From JBMNQI01 sp050944055 (GTDB lineage: Bacteria; Bacillota; Clostridia; Oscillospirales; Oscillospiraceae): DNA of 11,487 nucleotides. Each line of letters begins with the position of its first letter. Within the stretch, counting starts at the first letter, position 1. The notes under the pieces were generated by a model. That model was not told the DNA's origin. It did not search any database and saw only the letters and a list, made by a program, of their open reading frames with translations. The position numbers and the translations under genes were made by a program. Positions 5,441 through 11,487 of the stretch are shown here, in pieces. The stretch lies in the NCBI GenBank assembly GCA_050944055.1, contig JBMNQI010000066.1, positions 1 to 11,487 of the forward strand, in the 5' to 3' direction.

Positions 5441-7675
5441 ATGCCAAAAAAGAAAACGCCGAAAACGGAAAAAGCCGCAGATTCAAACATCGTAGGGCTC
5501 AGAGCCGAGATTCTCGAGCAGCCCATAACCGAGACGCTGGAAGAAAACTACATGCCCTACGCTATGAGCGTAATCGTCTCCCGCGCGATACCGGAGATAG
5601 ACGGGCTTAAACCCTCGCACCGCAAGCTCCTATATACGATGTACAAGATGGGGCTTTTAACTGGGGCCCGCACCAAATCCGCCAATGTCGTAGGGCAGAC
5701 GATGCGCCTCAATCCCCACGGAGACGCGGCCATTTATGATACCATGGTCCGGCTTTCGCGGGGCTATGAAGCGCTTTTGCACCCGTTTGTCGATTCCAAG
5801 GGCAATTTCGGCAAGGTCTACTCGCGCGACATGGCCTGCGCCGCCTCCCGCTACACCGAGGTGAAGCTTGAGCCCATCTGCTCCGAGCTTTTCCGCGATA
5901 TCGACCGGGACACCGTCGACTTTGTCGACAACTACGACGGCACGATGAGGGAGCCCAGTCTCCTCCCCACTACCTTCCCCAACGTACTTGTCGCCGCGAA
6001 CCAGGGCATAGCCGTCGGCATGGCCAGCAATATCTGCGGCTTCAACCTCGCCGAGGTCTGCAATACGACAATCGAATATATCAAAAACAGCGACCATGAT
6101 ATTATGTCAACCTTATCTGCCCCCGATTTCCCGACGGGAGGCGAGCTTATTTACGACAGGGCTTCGATGGAGGAAATATATAATACCGGCCGGGGAAGCT
6201 TCCGCCTGCGCGCCCGCTGGCGCTACATTAAAAGCGAAAACCTGATTGAGATTTTCGAAATCCCATACACGACAACGACGGAGGCTATAATCGACAGGGT
6301 GGCCGACCTCGTCAAGGCCGGAAAGCTCCGCGAAATTGCCGATATGCGGGACGAGACGGACAAAAAGGGTCTGCGCCTGGCGATCGACCTGCGCCGGGGC
6401 ACAGACCCGGAGAAGCTCATGCAGAAGCTTTTCCGCATGACACCGCTTCAGGACAGCTTTTCCTGCAACTTCAACATACTGATCGCCGGAAACCCGCGCG
6501 TCATGGGCGTGCGCGAGATAATAGACGAATGGCTCTCCTGGCGCACCGAAAGCGTCCGGCGCGGCGTTTACTACGACCTTCAGCGGGCGAAGGAGAGGCT
6601 GCACCTCCTGCGCGGCCTCGAGGCCATTTTGCTCGACATCGACCGCGCCATAAAGATAATCCGCGAAACGGAGCAGGAGAGCGAAGTCGTCCCGAACCTT
6701 ATGATAGGCTTCGGCATAGACGAGCTTCAGGCCGAATTCGTCGCTGAAATCAAGCTGCGGAATATTAACCGCGAATATATAATTAAGAAAGTCGCCGAGG
6801 TAGAGGAATTAAGCAAGCAGATTGAGGACCTCGAGGAGACGCTTAAATCCAGGGCGCGCGTCCACCGGATCATCATTTCCCAGCTTCAGGACGTCGTTAA
6901 GAAGCACTCCGCGCCCCGCCGCACACGGATAATATACGGCGACGAGCTGACCCAGGAGGACGTGGAGGAGGACATACCCGACTATTCCGTCAACGTATTC
7001 GTTACGAGAGAAGGCTATTTCAAGAAGATTACGCCGCAGAGCCTTCGCATGAGCGGCGAGCAGAGGCTCAAGGAGGGCGACGAGGTTTTATTCGCGCTTG
7101 AGGCGACAAACCGCGAGGAGATATTGGTCTTTACCGACCGCGCGCAGGTCTATAAGGCCCGTCTTTCCGACTTTGAGGACACGAAGGCCTCCGTCCTCGG
7201 CGACTATCTGCCCGCGAAGCTCGGCTTCGACGAGGGCGAAAACTTCGTTTACTTCTGCCTGCCGGGAAACTACTCCGGGAATATGCTCTTCCTGTTCAAA
7301 AACGGCAAGGCGGCGAAGGTCGCCCTGAGCAGCTTCGACACCAAGTCAAACCGCCGAAGGCTGAGCGGCGCCTATTCGGATAAAAGCCCGCTAGTCTCCG
7401 CGTTCATTCTGAAGTCAGACACGGAGATTGCCGTATATTCCACAGACGGCCGCGCAATCATACTCAATACGGCGCTGATAGCGCCTAAGGCCACTCGCAC
7501 GTCTCAGGGTGTCGCTGTTATGAGCGTCAGCCCTAAAAGGTCTTTGATGAGAGCGGAGCTGGCGGCGCAGAGCGATATAGTGAACAAGAGCCGTTACCGC
7601 GTCCGTAAGATTCCGGTTGCGGGCGCGCTTATAAGGCCCGAGGATCTGCCCGAAAAGCAGGAAAGCCTGTTTTAA
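5441..7675 (+). CDS. parC: Type IIA topoisomerase subunit A (ParC-like)
   Basis: This is the DNA cleavage and rejoining subunit. The 744 residues are close to ParC (about 750) and well short of E. coli GyrA (875). The winged-helix and tower region starts with ENYMPYAMSVIVSRAIPEIDGLKPSHRK. The active-site tyrosine is Y138 in AASRYTE, preceded by R137. GIAVGMASNI carries the Ile that intercalates DNA. A coiled-coil segment (about 440-490, EVEELSKQIEDLEETL) precedes the C-terminal beta-pinwheel (about 515-725). I see no GyrA box (QRRGGKG), which argues for topoisomerase IV rather than gyrase. The quinolone-determining stretch reads GDAAIYD, with A96 where E. coli GyrA has S83, and D100 at the D87 position. 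The start is preceded by a modest AGGG site. The gene is cotranscribed with parE. Confidence 0.9.
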   Translation: MPKKKTPKTEKAADSNIVGLRAEILEQPITETLEENYMPYAMSVIVSRAIPEIDGLKPSHRKLLYTMYKMGLLTGARTKSANVVGQTMRLNPHGDAAIYDTMVRLSRGYEALLHPFVDSKGNFGKVYSRDMACAASRYTEVKLEPICSELFRDIDRDTVDFVDNYDGTMREPSLLPTTFPNVLVAANQGIAVGMASNICGFNLAEVCNTTIEYIKNSDHDIMSTLSAPDFPTGGELIYDRASMEEIYNTGRGSFRLRARWRYIKSENLIEIFEIPYTTTTEAIIDRVADLVKAGKLREIADMRDETDKKGLRLAIDLRRGTDPEKLMQKLFRMTPLQDSFSCNFNILIAGNPRVMGVREIIDEWLSWRTESVRRGVYYDLQRAKERLHLLRGLEAILLDIDRAIKIIRETEQESEVVPNLMIGFGIDELQAEFVAEIKLRNINREYIIKKVAEVEELSKQIEDLEETLKSRARVHRIIISQLQDVVKKHSAPRRTRIIYGDELTQEDVEEDIPDYSVNVFVTREGYFKKITPQSLRMSGEQRLKEGDEVLFALEATNREEILVFTDRAQVYKARLSDFEDTKASVLGDYLPAKLGFDEGENFVYFCLPGNYSGNMLFLFKNGKAAKVALSSFDTKSNRRRLSGAYSDKSPLVSAFILKSDTEIAVYSTDGRAIILNTALIAPKATRTSQGVAVMSVSPKRSLMRAELAAQSDIVNKSRYRVRKIPVAGALIRPEDLPEKQESLF

Positions 7676-7790
7676 GTGCGCCCGACAGCGGCGAAGAGGC
7701 GTTTCTGCCGCCGCAGCACAGGGAGGAAGCAGCGCAGGGCCGCGCCGAATGCAGGTTCTCGCCTGCGCGCGTCAGCTTATGGGAGGTCTT

Positions 7791-8642
7791 ATGCTTAAAA
7801 AAACTGTTGTCCGCGAAATCCTGCGCTACCTGGCCATAGCCGCGGGCTGCGCGCTGTTTGCCCTGGGCTTCAACCTGTTCCAAAAGCCCTACGGCATAGT
7901 GCCGGGCGGGGTCTCGGGCGTATCCATGCTGCTGAATTTCATTTTCGGAAAACCCAGCATCGGCTCTATTATAATCATAATAAATATACCGCTTTTTATC
8001 GCCGGATTTTTTGTTCTAGGAAAGCGGTTTATAGTCAGCACCGTCTTCGGAACGCTGGCAAGCTCGTTTCTAATCGACCTTTTTGCCTTCCTTCCGAGAA
8101 TAGATACGGAGCCTATACTCGCGGCTGTATACGGCGGCCTTATCGGCGGAGCCGGTATGGGCATCATCTTCTTTTTTGAAGGCACGACGGGCGGCGTGGA
8201 TATTGCGGCGAGCCTAATAAGGCACCGCTATCCCTCCGCCAAGATGGGAAGGATAATCTTCTGCTTTGACTCACTGGTGGTCATAAGCTCCGCGATAGTG
8301 TTTAACAGCATAAGCGCGGCTATGTACGCCATCGTCACTTTGTATATATCAAGCATTACGGCCGACTCGATACTATACGGCAGCCAGAACGCCCGCATCG
8401 CCTATATAATCTGCAGCCGCCCGCGGGAGCTTGCCGCCGCAATTATTGAGAGGCTTGAGCGGGGCGTCACTATTATCCACGGCGAAGGCGCATATACGGG
8501 CGAGGACCGCCAGGTCCTGCTCTGCGCTGTCAAGCGCCGCCAGGTGACTAAGCTGAGAAAGCTTGTGCATGAATTCGATAAAAACGCATTCCTGATCTTA
8601 AGCAACGCAAACGAGGTTTTCGGGGAGGGCTTTTCAGACTGA
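7791..8642 (+). CDS. YitT-family integral membrane protein (DUF161 + DUF2179)
   Basis: The function is unknown; YitT proteins are widespread multi-copy membrane proteins of Firmicutes. Of several ATGs, 7791 is chosen because GGGAGG sits just before it and MLKKTVVREILRYLAIAAG is the typical family start, giving 283 residues. The membrane part has hydrophobic segments at roughly 10-29, 40-52, 57-76, 81-100, 108-128 and 152-188. It includes the family signatures LFQKPYGIVPGGVSGV (29-44) and FEGTTGGVDIAA (129-140). The soluble C-terminal domain (about 195-283) carries RGVTIIHGEGAYTG, VLLCAVKRRQ and DKNAFLILSNANEVFGEGF, the DUF2179 signatures. It begins 115 nt after parC without an obvious promoter or terminator between them, so readthrough from the topoisomerase operon is possible. 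The LUD gene follows after 13 nt and is surely cotranscribed. Confidence 0.9.
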   Translation: MLKKTVVREILRYLAIAAGCALFALGFNLFQKPYGIVPGGVSGVSMLLNFIFGKPSIGSIIIIINIPLFIAGFFVLGKRFIVSTVFGTLASSFLIDLFAFLPRIDTEPILAAVYGGLIGGAGMGIIFFFEGTTGGVDIAASLIRHRYPSAKMGRIIFCFDSLVVISSAIVFNSISAAMYAIVTLYISSITADSILYGSQNARIAYIICSRPRELAAAIIERLERGVTIIHGEGAYTGEDRQVLLCAVKRRQVTKLRKLVHEFDKNAFLILSNANEVFGEGFSD

Positions 8643-8655
8643 GGGGAGGCAGATT

Positions 8656-9261
8656 ATGGACATACAGAAAACTATGCAGAACCTGCGCAGGAATAATTTC
8701 GACACGAGCTTTTTTGAAACGGCGGAGGAGGGAGCGGCTTACCTCTGCGGCGAGATACGCGGAACGACCGTCGGCATAGGCGGCTCAATGACGCTTATGG
8801 AAATGGATATTTATAATAAACTGCTGGAAGCGGGAAACGACGTAGCCTGGCACCTCATGGACGAGGAGCATGCCCTCGAAATCATAGACAGGGCGGCGAA
8901 GGCCAGAATCTACCTCTCTTCCGCCAACGCGATAAGCGAAACCGGCGAAATAGTGAATATAGACGGGCGGGGCAACCGGGTAGCGGCCACTCTCAGCGGC
9001 CACGAGAGGGTATATATAGTGGCCGGAATCAACAAGATAGTTCCGACAGTCGACGACGCGATATACCGCGCCCGCAATGTCGCGGCGCCGCTCAATTCCC
9101 GGAGGCTGGGCAAAAAAACGCCCTGCGCAACGCAGGAGCTCAAATGCCACGACTGCGCAAGCCCGGACCGAATCTGCAGCGGGCTGACTATTCTGCTGGG
9201 CAAGCCGGGCGCTATTGATAAGATGGAGATAGTACTTATAAACCAAAGCCTGGGCTATTAG
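8656..9261 (+). CDS. LUD-domain protein (LutC/DUF162 family)
   Basis: The LUD fold is found in LutB and LutC, which take part in L-lactate oxidation in Bacillus. No lutA or lutB is seen here, and stand-alone clostridial members have no established role. The 201 residues span a single domain. GTTVGIGGSMTLMEMDIYNKL (36-56) is the glycine-rich entry, LSSANAISETGEIVNIDGRGNRVA (87-110) is the family core, and VYIVAGINKIVPTVDDAIYRARNVAAP (119-145) follows. C157, C164, C167 and C174 near the C-terminus (CHDC within) could bind a metal or iron-sulfur cluster; that is inference. The start has a strong GGGGAGG site. It follows yitT by 13 nt, suggesting a shared transcript. The stop is TAG. The family call is firm; the function is not. 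Confidence 0.9.
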   Translation: MDIQKTMQNLRRNNFDTSFFETAEEGAAYLCGEIRGTTVGIGGSMTLMEMDIYNKLLEAGNDVAWHLMDEEHALEIIDRAAKARIYLSSANAISETGEIVNIDGRGNRVAATLSGHERVYIVAGINKIVPTVDDAIYRARNVAAPLNSRRLGKKTPCATQELKCHDCASPDRICSGLTILLGKPGAIDKMEIVLINQSLGY

Positions 9262-9289
9262 TACTTAGCTTTTTGAAAGGAGGTTTCCC

Positions 9290-10471
9290 GTGAAAAGATG
9301 TGTGTGGGCTTTGCTCTCGATTTGTCTATTAGCGGCTTTTTCCGGCTGCGAGTCTATTCTTGAGCGGGATTATGCCTCCGTCGAGAAGCACGAGGAGCCC
9401 TATGTGGAGGAGGATTCGTCCTCGGCTGTCGTCGTCTCGAATTATAACGGGCTTAAGGCCGCGCTCCTGTATTATATCGGAGAAGGCCTTGATAACGGCG
9501 TAGTGCGCGTCTATACCTATGACGGCGACGTGTCTTCGGATCTCGTAGACGCCTGCCTTGAAATACGCCAGGATACGCCTCTCGGCGCCTGGGCGGTCGA
9601 TTATATCTCTCATGAAAAGGCAAACTTCGTATCGTATACCGAGTTTCATATATATTTCACATACCGCCGGACGGCGGGGCAGATAAAAGCCCTGGTTTCA
9701 ACGAATCTGGACGGCCTGCCTCAAGCCGTCAGGGAAAGCCTCGAAGCCTATGAGGACTTCGCGGCCTTCAAGCTCGCTTATTTTACCAAGGATGAAAGCT
9801 ATGTGCAGTCTATATTGAATTCTCTGGTATATGAGCTTGACTACCCCGTGCGCCCGGAATTCAAAGTCGCACTGTACCCCGAAAGCGGCGTTGCGCGTAT
9901 AGTCGAGGTTGAAACTGTTTTCCCGGGCGGCCGGGAGCAGTTTATTGAACGCGCGGGCGTCACCGCGGAAACCGTCGCCGGGCTTACAGCGGGGCTTGAG
10001 GGAAGCGAGGCGGAAAAATACCGCGCGCTTTTCGACGCTCTCTTAAACCGCGCCGCCTTCGACTACGCCGGCTGGGAAAAAATGCTTGCGGGCGAATATA
10101 CTGTCGGCTATGATTCGGGGGCTTTCGGGGCGCTGGTCGCAGGAAGCGCAACTTCGCGCGGTTTTGCGGAGGCATACCTCAGCCTTTGCCGGGCCTGCGG
10201 GCTGAACTGTTCTATTATAAAAGGCACGCGCAGCGGCGCGGACTGGTACTGGAATATGGTGAAGCTGGACGATGCCTTCTACCACATCGACGCGTCTTCC
10301 GCCGCCGTCGCGGGCGGCACGGGCTTTTTCCTGGTTACCGACGCAGAGATGGAAACGGTCTGCCAGTGGAACCGCACGCAGACAGAAGCCGCGGAAAGCG
10401 CCTATTTCGTTTCTCCCGCCGCGCCGGAGGAAGTGCCGGAAGATTCCGACGATTCCGATGAAGAAGCTTAA
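9290..10471 (+). CDS. Lipoprotein with degenerate transglutaminase-like domain
   Basis: The start is GTG, chosen because a near-perfect GAAAGGAGGT site precedes it by 6 nt and a signal peptide follows. Residues 1-20 are a lipoprotein signal (MKR, hydrophobic core, LAAFSGC), so C20 should be lipidated and the protein held on the outer face of the membrane. Residues 38-46 are acidic and Ser-rich. The middle (about 50-240) is unassigned. Residues near 285-340 (SRGFAEAYLSLCRACGLNC, then WYWNMVKLDDAFYHID) align by eye with transglutaminase-like cores. The nucleophile position, usually Cys before the G-A helix, is Ser. The HAWN histidine position is Trp. The Asp after the last His is kept. So it is probably a binding or structural domain, not an enzyme. 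The tail after about 375 is Pro/Glu/Asp-rich (DSDDSDEEA). It begins 28 nt after the LUD gene. Its last codons form the first unit of a tandem repeat. Confidence 0.75.
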   Translation: MKRCVWALLSICLLAAFSGCESILERDYASVEKHEEPYVEEDSSSAVVVSNYNGLKAALLYYIGEGLDNGVVRVYTYDGDVSSDLVDACLEIRQDTPLGAWAVDYISHEKANFVSYTEFHIYFTYRRTAGQIKALVSTNLDGLPQAVRESLEAYEDFAAFKLAYFTKDESYVQSILNSLVYELDYPVRPEFKVALYPESGVARIVEVETVFPGGREQFIERAGVTAETVAGLTAGLEGSEAEKYRALFDALLNRAAFDYAGWEKMLAGEYTVGYDSGAFGALVAGSATSRGFAEAYLSLCRACGLNCSIIKGTRSGADWYWNMVKLDDAFYHIDASSAAVAGGTGFFLVTDAEMETVCQWNRTQTEAAESAYFVSPAAPEEVPEDSDDSDEEA

Positions 10472-10516
10472 TTTCGGTGAAGAAGCTTAATTTCGGTGAA
10501 GAAGCTTAATTTCACG
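10460..10516 (+). repeat. 19-bp tandem repeat, three copies, starting inside the lipoprotein gene
   Basis: The unit GAAGAAGCTTAATTTCGGT lies at 10460-10478 and 10479-10497, with a third copy (10498-10516) that diverges in its last three bases. The first unit contains the final Glu-Glu-Ala codons and the TAA of the lipoprotein gene, so each copy repeats the gene end. The third copy runs up to the -35 box of the tRNA-Gln promoter. It looks like replication-slippage expansion. Confidence 0.95.
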
Positions 10517-10517
10517 C

Positions 10518-10545
10518 TTGACAAATCGTCTATTACTTGTATAAT
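10518..10545 (+). promoter_or_regulatory. Promoter of tRNA-Gln
   Basis: Perfect TTGACA (10518-10523) and perfect TATAAT (10540-10545) with a 16-base spacer, 14 nt before the tRNA. The tRNA therefore has its own strong promoter. Confidence 0.9.
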
Positions 10546-10559
10546 AGTTTTTGCTGTTT

Positions 10560-10633
10560 AGCGGGATTGTGTAAAGGTAGCACGACAGACTCTGACTCTG
10601 TTTGTGAGGGTTCGAATCCTTCTCCCGCTGCCA
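10560..10633 (+). tRNA. tRNA-Gln (anticodon CUG)
   Basis: It folds by eye as a full cloverleaf. The acceptor AGCGGGA pairs with TCCCGCT, with discriminator G and encoded CCA. The short D arm is GTG/CAC. The anticodon stem ACAGA/TCTGT holds loop CTCTGAC with anticodon CTG at 34-36, which reads CAG. The T arm is GAGGG/CCTTC with one G-U pair around TTCGAAT. It has its own promoter and terminator. Confidence 0.92.
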
Positions 10634-10640
10634 ATAAGAA

Positions 10641-10673
10641 AGCCTGTAGTTTCCGCGACTACAGGCTCTTTTT
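10641..10673 (+). terminator. Terminator after tRNA-Gln
   Basis: A perfect 10-bp stem (10641-10650 with 10658-10667) with a 7-nt loop is followed by C and five T. It begins 8 nt after the tRNA CCA. Confidence 0.9.
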
Positions 10674-10674
10674 G

Positions 10675-10712
10675 CGTCCAGTGCGGAGGGATTCGAACCC
10701 TCGCGCTTTGGT
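10675..10712 (-). other. tRNA 3'-end fragment, candidate attachment site
   Basis: On the minus strand GAGGG (10698-10702), TTCGAAT (10691-10697) and CCCTC (10686-10690) form a perfect T arm, followed by CGCACTG (10679-10685) where an acceptor strand belongs. No matching 5' half (CAGTGCG) occurs nearby and no CCA is encoded, so it is not a full tRNA. A 3'-tRNA fragment between a tRNA gene and an integrase is what tRNA-targeting elements leave at one end. The intact copy would then lie at the far right end of the element. The amino acid identity cannot be told from the fragment. Confidence 0.5.
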
Positions 10713-10811
10713 TTTCCCAATAATCGCGCAGGGGTAAAACCCTAGCATTTATGCGTCATCCAGTCATATTTGCAATCATTTTTGACTGCAACATTTCTTT
10801 CAGCGGAAAAT

Positions 10812-10835
10812 AAAGTGGGGCCAAAAGTGGGGCCA
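10812..10835. repeat. Perfect 12-bp tandem repeat downstream of the integrase gene
   Basis: AAAGTGGGGCCA occurs twice back to back, beginning just past the integrase stop (10839 on the minus strand). Short direct repeats between an integrase gene and the attachment core are typical arm-type integrase binding sites. That role is inferred from position. Confidence 0.8.
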
Positions 10836-10838
10836 AGC

Positions 10839-11487
10839 TCAACCTATGATTTTCTTGAAGGCCGCGTCGATATACTGCGCGGCGAGCTCCATGTCGCCCT
10901 TCTTTTGGTGCCCGTATACGCCTTCCGTGTCCATGTTTTCTGAGTGCCCCATCACCATTTTTTTCAAACCAATAGGCATTTCGACGTTCACGCTCACGAA
11001 CGTATGCCGCAGTTCATACGGCGTCAGGGCTGCCGTTATGCCGTTGGCTGCACAGTACCGCTTCCACCGGGACCGGAAAAACGCCTGATTGATGAAGTCC
11101 ATAGTCTCTTCCCGTGGAAAGACATACTCCGAGATTTTGCCCGCCGCCATCAGCATCCGGCGCTGCGCTTCAAGCTCTTTAAGAGCAAGCTCGCCGAGTT
11201 GATAGGTCCGGCGGGCATTTTTGTTTTTCCCGCGAGTGATCTCGTTGTTGTCGTTCACCGACTGGCGAATCGTTACTATATCGCCGCGGATGTCTCGGGT
11301 CCGGAGCCCTAAAAGTTCGCCGGGCCGCATCCCTGTTAGAACTGCAAATCGGTAAGCGTGAATATAGAAATCCTTTATCGGCTTTCCGTGATAGGTTGTA
11401 ATGTCGCTCGAAAACAGCGTCTTTAGCGCCTCGGGCGCCAATATCGTTTTCTGGCTTGGTTTTGCCCCTGCCGGAATTTTCAGCTTG
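10839..11487 (-). CDS. Tyrosine site-specific integrase, partial (N-terminus beyond the window)
   Basis: This is a phage/ICE-type tyrosine recombinase. The frame stays open through the right edge (KLKIPAGAKPSQKTI precede LAPEAL), so the N-terminal arm-binding domain and part of the core-binding domain are missing here; a TTG at 11441 is not the real start. The catalytic domain is complete. Arg I is in LTGMRPGELLGL, the beta-hairpin Lys in GKNKNARRTYQL, Arg II and His in YELRHTF, His III in MGHSENM, and the nucleophile Tyr in GVYGH. The usual HxxR motif reads YxxR, so its first His is replaced by Tyr; I believe this is common in a clostridial integrase subgroup. The gene points toward the tRNA region, with a 12-bp repeat and a tRNA fragment just past its stop, the usual order at one end of an integrative element. 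The cargo lies to the right, out of view. Confidence 0.93.
   Translation of the reverse strand, partial: KLKIPAGAKPSQKTILAPEALKTLFSSDITTYHGKPIKDFYIHAYRFAVLTGMRPGELLGLRTRDIRGDIVTIRQSVNDNNEITRGKNKNARRTYQLGELALKELEAQRRMLMAAGKISEYVFPREETMDFINQAFFRSRWKRYCAANGITAALTPYELRHTFVSVNVEMPIGLKKMVMGHSENMDTEGVYGHQKKGDMELAAQYIDAAFKKIIG

Noticed and set aside
4615..5526. A 303-codon minus-strand frame opposite parE
   Set aside because: It lies opposite a gene with all expected topoisomerase motifs, has no recognisable domain, and is a codon-bias shadow in GC-rich DNA.
7676..7790. A terminator or promoter between parC and yitT
   Set aside because: There are GC-rich partial hairpins (for example GCAGG/CCTGC near 7751-7766) but no T run and no recognisable promoter boxes.
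10487..10737. Open reading frames on both strands across the tRNA-Gln region, with peptide stretches such as EGSNPS and RDSNPR
   Set aside because: These are the usual false peptides produced by translating tRNA T arms; the tRNA, its promoter and its terminator explain the sequence.

Overview
This window looks like a chromosomal segment of a fairly GC-rich member of the Firmicutes, most likely class Clostridia and perhaps Oscillospirales. The reasons are the strong Shine-Dalgarno sites, the rplM-rpsI pair with a structured leader, the YitT and LUD-domain proteins, an Oscillospirales-like transglutaminase-fold lipoprotein, and consensus housekeeping promoters (TTGACA/TATAAT). This placement is inference; there is no rRNA in the window to confirm it.

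Layout. (1) Positions 1-1450 are a decayed accessory stretch. It holds an AraC-type regulator fragment (GyrI-like effector domain) interrupted by an in-frame TAG and followed by a good terminator. Next is a wreck of an M28 metallopeptidase whose N-terminal tip is joined out of frame to the middle of the enzyme. After that come about 250 bases without a gene that hold two unusual repeat arrays. (2) Positions 1448-2531 are the minus-strand rplM-rpsI operon (ribosomal proteins L13 and S9), with a near-consensus promoter, a foldable leader of about 155 nt and a strong terminator. (3) Positions 2643-3356 are a divergent TtcA-like PP-loop tRNA thiolase. (4) Positions 3381-7675 are a promoter and a two-gene operon for a complete type IIA topoisomerase (ParE-like and ParC-like subunits). 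(5) Positions 7791-10471 are a same-strand run of a YitT membrane protein, a LUD-domain protein and a lipoprotein with a transglutaminase-like fold that has lost its catalytic residues. (6) Positions 10460-10673 hold a 19-bp tandem repeat, a consensus promoter, tRNA-Gln(CUG) and its terminator. (7) From 10675 to the right edge is the start of an integrated element: a tRNA 3'-end fragment on the minus strand, a perfect 12-bp tandem repeat and the C-terminal two thirds or so of a tyrosine integrase whose N-terminus lies beyond the window.

The central genes are ordinary housekeeping functions (translation, tRNA modification, chromosome decatenation). The two flanks are the accessory part. On the right a tRNA-associated integrative element begins. 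On the left, decayed genes and short-repeat arrays next to the 3' end of rpsI would fit an old element end. I see no CRISPR array, no complete insertion sequence and no convincing new defence system. The points most worth checking are the two repeat arrays, the tRNA fragment beside the integrase, and the degenerate transglutaminase lipoprotein.
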